From: Pseudeuparius sepicola
Lineage: Eukaryota > Arthropoda > Insecta > Coleoptera > Anthribidae
Direction of reading: 5' to 3'
DNA: 64,000 bases
NCBI GenBank assembly: GCA_963920635.1
Contig: OY987307.1
Span: forward strand, 16,197,735 to 16,261,734
In this document: piece by piece, positions 31,101 to 43,100 of the stretch
Layout: each line of letters starts with the position of its first letter
Position numbering within the stretch: the stretch's first letter is position 1
Position numbers and translations under genes: made by a program
The notes under the pieces: model-generated
What the model saw: only the letters and a program-made list of their open reading frames with translations
Told to the model about the DNA's origin: nothing
The model's database searches: none

Positions 31101-34100
31101 GGGAGACGTTTCGTTTTTGAGATAGAAGGATCATCTTCATTTTTTTAAATACGGACCTGGATTTTTTATTGCATATTTCGAAATGAATCGTTGTCCTCAG
31201 TACAACGATGTATGACACGTACATATTTTTTCTCGTTTTAGCTGCTAAAATGCACATTTACTAAGAAAAAAATTAATACGGTCCTGGACTATGCATTTTT
31301 TGTATCTTTTTTTTCAAAGCTCCAATTATAACAGGTGATTATTATTTTAATACCTACTGGATTAATTATACTCCATGTTTGTCATATTTTGATTTTTTTT
31401 ATAGGTACTTTAGGTAAATAACCACAATAATAATTATTATTACTAACAATAGTGAGATACATTTTACCTAAAGTATAACAAAGAATTTCAAAATATGACA
31501 AACATAGAGTTTAATTAATCCAGTAGGTATAAAAAATGATCACTTGTTATAATTTTTGAAAAAAAAAGAGAAAAATGCATAGTCCAGGACCATATTAATT
31601 TTTTTCGTAGTTAATGTGCATTTTGGCGTCTAAAACGAGAAAAAATATATATTATTATGTGTCATACATTGTTGTACTCAGGACAACGATTTATTTCGAA
31701 ATATGGAATAAAAAATCCAGGTCCGTATTTAAAAAAATGAAGATGGTCCGTCTATCTCAAAAACGAAACATCGCCCCGAAAATCTAAAAATACCACGACG
31801 TAGTCCAGAAAAAGTTGCAACGAGAAAGTATAATTTATTTTTCAATATTATCGCAAATTGCGCCAGAAAAAAATAAAATCTAATTTTCAAAAATTCGGTT
31901 TTTCTTAAATATCTCAGCAACCCATGAAAATATTTTAACTTTCTCAACGGCATATTGTTAGGCGCCCAAAGGCGCAAGTTTGCCTCTATTTGACCCACTT
32001 CGTATCTGTTACGGTTTCCGAGATCCCCATGTTGAGCACCGGAACTGAATCACCCTGTATACAGTAAAGCTCCGCTAATCCGAACCTCCACAAATTTGGA
32101 TGTCCTTGTAATCCGGACAAAATAAAAAAATGTAAGTTTTATACTATGTACCTTGTAATCCGGACTGACCGCAAATTCTCTAATCCGGATCGCATGTCCT
32201 GTGTTTTCTTTACAAATTTCTTGCCGTAACTGAATAGCACGGGGAATCCTCACAAAGTGCGGAACATAAAATGGGATATCCCCGAGCCAGTTCCAGCACC
32301 AAAAAGGCCACACAAAACGTTAACTCTCGCTGAAAAACAGGATATATTGGTGAAACTGAACAGTGGTGTCAGTGGTAAAGCGGTAGCAGATAAATATGGT
32401 TATAATAAATGTTTCAACATTTATTGCACCGTTGCTCGATTAGATATATTTTAATATTGCTCCAGTAATCCGAATTTTCCACTAATCTGGATTGAGTCGG
32501 ATACAATTGATCCGGATTAGCGGAGCTTTACTGTAATAAACAAAATAAAGTTGTTTAACATAATATATTGTCCCATTCAAAACCCCCCTGGGCTGAATGG
32601 GACACATATAGGCTTTGAATGGGACAGTTATATTAAAAGATGAATTTGCAAAGTAACACACCACATTAAAAGGATTTAATTAAATAAAAGATCCTAATTA
32701 ATGTTTCTAGTATCCAACTTTAATGAAAAATAAAACAAATCTTACAAAATTCTTCCAAATTGTTTTTCAAAAGACCCAAAATCTAGGTATTTCAAATTTT
32801 ACAGTTGACTGAGTTCTGGCTGTTGCTGCATTTTGGTAAGGTTTTGGAATCTTGCGTAGTACCTATTGGAGAATATTCGACATTGCATAATGTCTTCATT
32901 TTCAAGATAGGGTGAATGTGCTGGATCTCGACCACTTGACCAATAATTTGCAAAATTATTACTAATATTACCCCAAAAACTCTCTAACGATGAAGTTAAA
33001 AAAGCGAGTGCAAAAAAAATGTGTGAAAACAATTAATGGCATATTGAGTAGTATATTGCACACCTAGCATGGAATGGCATTAATTTCTCATGAGTATTAG
33101 GGTTTGCTTTTTCTATGAGTGTTATTGTAAGAGTTTGAGTTGATTTTTTTGTTTTTTATAATTTAATTATTTTGAACGTAATACTTCTTAAATGTACGAC
33201 AAATTTTGGAAAAGCTCCTCCCATTCATTTAATTACTATTTATCACTGTTACTAAATCATATTCGTTGGCAAATTTCACAGTTTAATAATTATGAAAATG
33301 TGTAATGAAAGTCAACTAGACTGTAAATGTTTTCATCAAATACAACTTGAGGGAGGTTTTTTTTGGTCCAGTATACTTATGTGGAAAACTTTTTTCTGCT
33401 GATGGACTTGGGGAAAAAACAATTAAACTGCTAGACTCATTCAGCTAACGTTTCGACTTTTTATTTCTCAAGTCTTCTTCAGAGCTTCTACAATAAGGAC
33501 GAAAGTGAATAATGAAAGAATGAACATTATTGTTTTTCCCCAAGTCCATCAGCAGAAAAAAGTTTTCCACATCAAATACAACTGAAATAAAATTTGAGAT
33601 TATTATGCAAATTTTTCAAAATTTATGTATTTCATTTATGCATATAATCTAGAACACATCTGAACAAATTTATACACAAAGTCAAAGTCTTATATTATGT
33701 AGCCTCCACTTTAGTTTCTGTCCAAGTTCAATAATTTTGTCAGCTATTGAAGATTGATCTGAAATTACTACTCCAACAGTGTTTTTTGCTTACAATGCAA
33801 AACAAATAGTTTTGTGTGTTTTCTTGGAATCTTAAAAATCCGGGGGCCCGATAAAAGAGTTAATAAACACAAATTGCTAATATTCACAAACTATAAAAAA
33901 TTTCAACATAACATTGATATAGTAAATTGTAGTTATTGAACCGTAGAATCGTCTCACATAATCAAAATGTGGTTGTTCCATTTGAAAAAAAAGTTATAGC
34001 CACTTCCAAATAATGAAAAATGGCAATCATAATAGAACACCTTGTATACCTAAATTCAACATTGGCTACACCATACTATAGGGGGCACTGCTAGTTATTC

Positions 34101-37100
34101 TCATATAACTCAACTTCGGGAAGTATGCAGCATAAACGAGAATATTACTAGTTTTCCAAATGTCTGCAATAATAGGAAATATATCTAGTAACTTGGCACC
34201 GCCGCAACCGATCTTCAAAAAAGAGCCATGTGTCAAGGCCAAAATAGTTGTATTATTCGCATCATAGATGTTTCTGATTAACACTGTTTTAACACACGTG
34301 ATAACTCTTAATAATCCTTACCCAAAGTCCAAAGACTGCATCTCTGTGATCTTGATTTTTTATTAGGTTTTTTCCACTTCCGTTCAATAGAATGTCTGTC
34401 GAAGAAGGAGTTAACACAATGCAAATTACATGCGAGTCAGTTGGGACCATGAGAAACTGTCCCTTCAAGGAAGGTGTCCATGTAGGAGGGGTGTCCGCGA
34501 AGGGGAATTGCCTCGGGACTTGCACTATAATTTCCAGAGTTTTTATACTTATTGTGTGGGCACTTGATTTTGATTCGGCCACATAACTGCTGCCATCTAT
34601 GAGGTGAGGAAGGCACAACTCAAACCAATTATTTCCATTTGGTTTCCACTAGAGTCCTGGATTGGTAGAGTTAGGACCATATATAACAGAAAAAATAATT
34701 TTTCAAAAGTCCCATCAATTTTGTGGATGGAAAATAATTTGGGATACCTAGATTCCATGGGTGTAATAAACTTCTGACCACAGGACTCTCTATATGTATT
34801 AAAGTTGGTCCGTGATACACGTGCACAAATGGCGGGTTATTTGAAAAGCTCCTCCTATTCATAAGATAAGTGTAATAAAGGTCACAATTATACAGTAAGT
34901 TTTGTTTATTGGCGGTTGTGGTTGTGCACTAGGATATCTTGATTTTTTATTAGGTTTTTTCCACTTCCGTTCAATAGAATGTCTGTCGAAGAAGGAGTTA
35001 ACACAATGCAAATTACATGCGAGTCAGTTGGGACCATGAGAAACTGTCCCTTCAAGGAAGGTGTCCATGTAGGAGGGGTGTCCGTGAAGGGGAATTGCCT
35101 CGGGAATTGCACTATAATTTCCAGAGTATTTATACTTATTGTGTGGGCACTTGATTTTGATTCGGCCACATAACTGCTGCCATCTATGAGGTGAGGAAGG
35201 CACAACTCAAACCAATTATTTCCATTTGGTTTCCACTAGAGTCCTGGATTGGTAGAGTTAGGACCATATATAACAGAAAAAAATAATTTTTCAAAAGTCC
35301 CATCAATTTTGTGGATGGAAAGTAATTTGGGATACCTAGATTCCATGGGTGTAATAAACTTCTGACCACAGGACTCTCTATATGTATTAAAGTTGGTCCG
35401 TGATACACGTGCACAAATGGCGGGTTATTTGAAAAGCTCCTCCTATTCATAAGATAAGTGTAATAAAGGTCACAATTATACAGTAAGTTTTGTTTATTGG
35501 CGGTTGTGGTTGTGCACTAGGATATCTTGATTTTTTATTAGGTTTTTTCCACTTCCGTTCAATAGAATGTCTGTCGAAGAAGGAGTTAACACAATGCAAA
35601 TTACATGCGAGTCAGTTGGGACCATGAGAAACTGTCCCTTCAAGGAAGGTGTCCATGTAGGAGGGGTGTCCGCGAAGGGGAATTGCCTCGGGAATTGCAC
35701 TATAATTTCCAGAGTATTTATACTTATTGTGTGGGCACTTGATTTTGATTCGGCCACATAACTGCTGCCATCTATGAGGTGAGGAAGGCACAACTCAAAC
35801 CAATTATTTCCATTTGGTTTCCACTAGAGTCCTGGATTGGTAGAGTTAGGACCATATATAACAGAAAAAAATAATTTTTCAAAAGTCCCATCAATTTTGT
35901 GGATGGAAAGTAATTTGGGATACCTAGATTCCATGGGTGTAATAAACTTCTGACCACAGGACTCTCTATATGTATTAAAGTTGGTCCGTGATACACGTGC
36001 ACAAATGGCGGGTTATTTGAAAAGCTCCTCCTATTCATAAGATAAGTGTAATAAAGGTCACAATTATACAGTAAGTTTTGTTTATTGGCGGTTGTGGTTG
36101 TGCACTAGGATATCTTGATTTTTTATTAGGTTTTTTCCACTTCCGTTCAATAGAATGTCTGTCGAAGAAGGAGTTAACACAATGCAAATTACATGCGAGT
36201 CAGTTGGGACCATGAGAAACTGTCCCTTCAAGGAAGGTGTCCATGTAGGAGGGGTGTCCGCGAAGGGGAATTGCCTCGGGACTTGCACTATAATTTCCAG
36301 AGTATTTATACTTATTGTGTGGGCACTTGATTTTGATTCGGCCACATAACTGCTGCCATCTATGAGGTGAGGAAGGCACAACTCAAACCAATTATTTCCA
36401 TTTGGTTTCCACTAGAGTCCTGGATTGGTAGAGTTAGGACCATATATAACAGAAAAAAATAATTTTTCAAAAGTCCCATCAATTTTGTGGATGGAAAGTA
36501 ATTTGGGATACCTAGATTCCATGGGTGTAATAAACTTCTGACCACAGGACTCTCTATATGTATTAAAGTTGGTCCGTGATACACGTGCACAAATGGCGGG
36601 TTATTTGAAAAGCTCCTCCTATTCATAAGATAAGTGTAATAAAGGTCACAATTATACAGTAAGTTTTGTTTATTGGCGGTTGTGGTTGTGCACTAGGATA
36701 TGGAGTTAATGTTTAATCTAAAATACGAGGTAAAATACATCTTATTATATTATGCAGATACTTAATTACCATTACCATTATCCACTAAAATTGCCACAAA
36801 CCTTATAACCTAGCAAAAAAACTTTTACTAAAAGTTCTCACATCTATTGATTGATTAATTATACTAAGTGTATGGACAATCGCACTGCCCTGTTCATGGT
36901 GTGCATCCTAGAACGCGGGTATAAGTAATAAACATTTATTAAACAACCCGATTTTTTTTGTAACAAATTTACTGCACAGATTACTACTTTTAAAATAATC
37001 CAATTATACTGGTTTAGTATTTTTATTAATATTATCAGTACTTCTTAGGACCAAAAACAGCTGCTAGTAAATGGGCCACAAATACAATGTGTTAGTTACG

Positions 37101-40100
37101 GTGTCTATAAATATAAATAAATTTTGCACTGAAACTAAACAAAATTATGGGAGGAACCTAGTTAGAATAATTATTTTCGTACTTTCAAAAATGTTGTGCA
37201 CAAATCGTTCTAGCGACAAAAAGTAGGCGACTAAAGGAGATAAAGGGCCGAAAACCCCCCCTTTAATAATAATAAAAAGTAGGTGACTTAAAAAGGTAAA
37301 AAATAGGCGTAGTACGAATAGTAATAATAATAATAATTCTTACCTTCACAATATTCCAAACTAGGGGTACCCCAGAAGCAACCATATGTTTGTGAGGGGG
37401 AAGGGTGGCAATTACTATTATTTATGCTTCATTGCCATTTGAGGCTAGGGCCGACTTTTTCCCCAATAGAACTAGGATAGCATTTGCTCAAGTACTATGG
37501 AAAACGTAGAAAACCATGGTAATCCCAGTAATGTAGGACAATAATAATTGTAAATGGCACAGATAAAGCTATTAAGGACCAATACCACGAAAGTGAATCT
37601 ACATTTTGCCCAGTGTGCTTGTCCATCACTGATGTTTTTATATAAAGACATGTACATGTGCTTTGCGCCCCAAACTCGAATTGAACCAAGGTCGATTGAA
37701 AGCAGAAAATCATGTAGTCCAAATAGTTCGCATATTGAAATTGTTTCAGAAAAATCTTTCATAGCCACCTATTTTGTGAAATTTTCTTCTTTTTTTTCCA
37801 TTGTGAATACAATACTCATCATTATGAGAGAATTGTATGAAATGGGTACCTAATATTTCAGTTTTCCTTCTGTAATACTGATTTGATATAAAAGCAGTTG
37901 CATAATTACCATAAAATAGCAGAATAGCAATAGTTGTTATTTTAAAAGATTCTTTTATATTCCTTCATATTAATAACTTCCTATAATGGATATTCCTATC
38001 AACTATTTAAACTTTTTTTTAAACTTTCAGCATTTTCTCATAACTTTTGTAAATTTCCTTACGTAGTAATATAAATAATATAATATAAATAAAAATATAT
38101 AAATATAATATAAAAAAGAGGTTATTTGTTGATATTTATAGCCCCTTTTTGGTCCACTAATAGTAAAAATTAATGGTCGATGTATCGAAATTTCATATCA
38201 TCCGATATTATATGAGTATTGGTTGATCCCTAGTGTTAGTTAGTTAGAATTAAAGTGGACAATTTTAGGTATCTAAACTAGTTCACGCCTTAAAAATGGG
38301 TTGGATAAAAACAAGAGCAGAACAGGCAAAGCTTCGCGCAAAGAAGGAACCCCAATTTTATATGCTGTGGCAGACGGATGATAAAGAAGAAGAGATGCGT
38401 AGGATACACAAACATATAACGGCACCAAAACGTCTTTTGCCAGGCCATGCAGAGTCATATAATCCACCACCTGAATATCTGTTTGATAATAAAGAGTTGA
38501 AGCAGTGGCACAAATTGAAGAACGCTCCATGGAAGAGGAAATTGCATTTCGTACCACAAAAATTTGATTCTTTGAGAAAGGTGCCTGCATATCCTAGGTA
38601 AGCTATAGGTAACTTTATCACTGATATCTTACAGTCTGGTATTTAAAACTTATCTACAAAAATGCTCTACGTGCCAAATAATGTTATTATAGGTTTGGTG
38701 CAAATGTGTTAAAGGATTTGTTTATGAAGTATCAACTCACTGATCTCTGACCAACATTTTAAAAATATATATCAAAACAGGGCTATGTATCATGACATGA
38801 GTGCTTTATTGTTTTTTTGTTTTTTCAAATTTTGCAGATTTAGGAATTATAATTTCATCATCCAAATCAGATGTGTTTGAAGAAAGTTGCTTTTGTGATG
38901 ACAATAAATTCCAATTTATCACTAGTTTGCATTCGCTTTTTCGATTTTTTTCTTCTAATAAGGCGATAAAAGGTTTGAAAATTTACGACAAAATTACTTT
39001 TACATTGTAACCACAAAAACACCATTCACAAATGTCACCTTGTTTGGAAAGCCCTTAAAGAGTAGATACTTTTTGGTATATAGACCGTCAGACAGTGACA
39101 GATTTTCCTTACTGATTTTCTCATTTATGCCTTGTAGAGGGTTGAAAGGTAAATCGATGCTGAGTCGGAAAATAGTAATTTTAAGTTTGGCCCCCGGGGA
39201 AAACATGGAAAATTCGATTTTTCAAAGCAGAAAACAGTTACTAATTCTCACTTATGCCATGTTCACCGTATGATTTCTTATACTATTCCGACCTCGAAAA
39301 CCCAAAGACATAAGTGTAGCTTGTGGAAAAAGGGTTGAATTAAGGGTTTGGCAGATCACACAAAAAATGACTTGGTTTACTGACTCCGTCAGTTATGCCG
39401 TTTGAAATGGTGAAAACTTATATCCTCACTAGCCCAAAAATTGATTGGCAGAAGTGACGCGTGGGGAAAAACGCACTTTTGGGTAGGAAAATAAGTCAGA
39501 AAAAATTTTTTTTTTCGTCAACTGATTTCTGCACTTATGCCTCTGAAACTATAGAAAGTTTTATTGCAATTCATTTTATCCCTGACAAAATCAGTTGACG
39601 AAAAAAAATTTTCCGACTTATTTTCCGACCCAAAAGTGCATTTTCCCCCACGCATCACTTCTGCCAATCAATTTTTGGGCTAGTGAGGATATAAGTTATC
39701 ACCATTTCGAATGGCATAACTGATGGAGTCAGTAAACCAAGTCATTTTTTGTGTCTTAATTCTACCCTTTTTCCACACGCTACACTTTGGGTTTTCGGGT
39801 CGGAATAGTATAAGAAATCATACGGTGAACATGGCATAAGTGAGAATTAGTACCTATTTTTCTGTTTTGAAAAATCGAATTTTCCATGTTTTCCCCAGGG
39901 GCCAAACTTAAAATTACTATTTTCCGACTCAGCATCGATTTACCTTTCAACCCTCTCCAAGGCATAAATGAGAAAATCAGTAAGGAAAATCTATCACTGT
40001 CTGACGGTCTAATAGGTTATTATGGATCTAAGTTTAAAACTTAGTTATTATTTCCATTTTATTCTAAGAAAGGGCTTCAAAAGGGCCGATTACATGATTA

Positions 40101-43100
40101 GGGTGTCAAAATGTCACTTTTAAGCCGTAAAAAATAAAAAGACATAGGTATTCTTGTTAATTTTTGGTGTATTGGAAATAGCTGAAAACCTACCTGTAAC
40201 GCCATCAGTAATAAAAAACCCTGCACATGAAGAAATAAAGTTACCGCATAATAAATTATGTCATCGGCTTATGTTATTTATTTATGGCGATACAGGTAAG
40301 TTTTCAATTATTTCCAATACACAAAAATTAACAAGAATATGTCTTTTTATTTTTTACAGCTTTAAAAGTGACACTTTGACACCCTAATAATGTAATCGGC
40401 CCTTTCTTAGAATAAAATGGAAATAACTCCCTAACTTTTAAACTTAGACCCATAATACCCTATAGCAAAAAGTATCTACTCTTTAGGGGCTTTCCAACAT
40501 GTAATAAAATATAGGGTTGTTCTATTTAAAATTAGCGAGTAAACTTGGGATTTGAGTACGTGAATCGCCCGGAATGTTCTTCAGAACTTTATCTCAATGT
40601 CAGTCCAGAATTGTTAACTAGGCATAACAGGCAATCTCCATCCAAGTTATAGCCCAAAATCTTATTTGGCTTTTGAGTCATACATGTCCAAAAGTTGCCT
40701 CTTTTTTCGTTTATCCTTTAAATGCAATTCATTAATACCCCTAATACCCTGTACCAAAACGAACATAGTCTTTAAGGGCTTTCTAAAAAATGTAACAAAA
40801 TACGGGGTGTTCCATTTAAAAAAAAATCAACTTTGGGTTGCCACTACTTATTGGATAACCCTGTATATTGAAAAATATTTTCGGAATGTAGTATATGTTT
40901 CTCTAAAAGATTTGGCTATACTTTTTTTCTACCATTAACAATGTAGAAGATATAGACCACCCATGCAACTTACCCTGTATATGCAATATATACAGGCTGT
41001 CCCATTTATGCTTCACATAACCATGTGTGCGGTTACCCCGTACTAAAAAAACTGTGAGTTTGTCATATAATTGAAGTTATTTTTGAAATTGATTTATAAT
41101 ATCTCCTAAAATAATCAAGCTGTTGAACTGAAATTTGGCACAGCTGTGTTTTTTAGATGAAGAAAAAGCTGAAAATGTCAATGTGTGTGTATCTCACAGA
41201 AGGCACCACTTGCTGAAAATGTCAATTTCCGCGTATCTCACAGAGGGCACCACTTGCCGATCGAGCTTTTCCTCATAACTTATTGAAGTTTTGAGGAAGA
41301 TAACCTCAAAAAAGTTACAAGTAAAAGCACAATTCAACAACAGCGCAAGTGGCGCCCTCTGTGAGATACGTAGAAATTGACATTTTCAGCTTATTCTCCA
41401 TCCCCAAAAACCCAGCAGTGCCAAAATCTCAGATCAACATCTTGAGTATTTTGGGAGATATTCCTATAATTGACGGCAACTAAACGAACTCCATTGCATC
41501 CAGGTATGAATTAAATAAAACAAAACCAGTTTAAACTCGAGAATTAATTCGAAAAGGCGATATGGCCACCGCAGGCGAAGCTATGGTCCCGGCGATGTCC
41601 TGTGCGAGGTGCGGTGCGATGGGCGGTGCATCGTGTGGCCACCGCTTACGAAAAAAATGTTATATATAACAAACTTACATTTTTTAGCATGAGGTACCCA
41701 CACACAGATTTTTTGAAGCATAAACGTGACACCCTGTATATAAACTTTGCATCAAATTTGACGAATTTTTAGTTGGACATTTTTCTTTTTCTTAAAGAAA
41801 GTAGTTTTAGATATATACTTTACATTGAAAATGCATGTAGACTAGGCTGGGCCGAAAAAACTTTTTTATGTGATTTTGGAGGGGTAGTCAAAAAAAGTTG
41901 TCTTACGGGCATGAAAAACTACCAAAAAAAGCTGGACCCCATAAAATAAAATTTAGCCGCCCCCCTCCTCCGTGAAGGGTTGATTTTTTAAAAATAAAAA
42001 ATTTCGATTGGGGTAGTTACCAAAACATTGCATTCGCTCTACAGAGTACAGAAAAAAAAATTGAACGTCAAATTTTGAATTTTAGCCGGGCCCCTGTGCT
42101 CTTAAAGATTCTTGCAACCCTAAAAAACCAACTTATTTTTTATTTCGGACAGTTATACGATAACGAAATAGAAAAACTATTTTTAAAAAGTTGTTCTAAC
42201 AGTTACGCAGAGACAATGATTCATGTTACAGATCAGACAGAACTAGTTACAATATTTTAGCTTCAAAGCTTAAATATATATAGTAGATAACATTGAGTAA
42301 AGGAGCAATAGGGGTCTTTTACTCGATAATAGAGTAATATAAAATGCAAACTGTCCGCGCACTCAGCGTTTATCAGCACTTTCACGTGAAAGGGGTCCAT
42401 TCTTCTCAGGGATATAACTCCTCCCTGCTTAAGAGAAAAATAGTAACCTGGAGGGTTGATTTTCCATTTTCTTCTCCACCATTTCTATCTTGACTTGTCC
42501 TCTTCTTATCTTGAACTTCCTTTGGTAGATTCTCTATGCGACGTATCCAATTAATAATCTAATACTAATAATAATAATATTTGTAGCAAATCCATAACTT
42601 AAGGTGTGTATCTTTTCTATATGGGGAACTTATAGAAGTGTAGATTTTTCTTGAAGTTTGTGAATATTTTGTTTGTAATATAAAATGCAAACTGTCCGCG
42701 CACTCAGCGTTTATCAGCACTTTCACGTGAAAGGGGTCCATTCTTCTTAGGGATATAACTCGTCCCTGCTTAAGAGAAAAATAGTAACCTGGAGGGTTGA
42801 TTTTCCATTTTCTTCTCCACCATTTCTATCTTGACTTGTCCTCTTCTTATCTTAAACTTCCTTTGGTAGATTCTCTATGCGACGTATCCAATTAATAATC
42901 TAATACTAATAATAACAATGTTTGTAGCAAATCCATAACTTAAGGTGTGTATCTTTTCTATATGGGGAACTTATAGAAGTGTAGATTTTTCTTGAAGTTT
43001 GTGAATATTTTCTAAGTTGAAGAGGTTGCGCTCGTAGATGATCGATGAAGTTTAAAACTTAAAAGTTTTGTATCTTCTCTATATCGGGAACTTGTAGAAG

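Larger units (their letters stand above)
28156..38268 (+). other. BOP1 intron 1 (10.1 kb)
   Basis: It holds, in order: a 0.41-kb fold-back (28287), a 1.9-kb fold-back with a DUF4817-like frame (28701), a 1.24-kb fold-back (30820), a deleted Tigger (32062), a possible antisense exon (32799), a 222-bp insert with 14-bp target repeats (33348), the 588-bp array (34349-36699), and about 1.5 kb of AT-rich sequence without recognised features (36702-38268). Confidence 0.9.

Noticed and set aside
30888..31998. Two similar frames on opposite strands (86 and 89 codons)
   Set aside because: They are the two arms of a fold-back element read from each side, not a gene pair.
34289..36626. Repeated 60-100 codon frames in the 588-bp array, both strands
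   Set aside because: They overlap each other on opposite strands, have no domain, and exist only because the unit is repeated.
34349..36699. CRISPR-like array
   Set aside because: The units are 588 bp and contiguous, with no spacers; it is a plain tandem repeat in a eukaryotic intron.
38693..38750. Possible alternative BOP1 exon after TTATAG, in phase with exon 2
   Set aside because: It gives a short run to a stop without BOP1 similarity, whereas exon 3 at 44329 continues the family sequence exactly.
39040..39965. Similar frames on opposite strands
   Set aside because: The arms of the outer fold-back at 39041-40499; no coding meaning.
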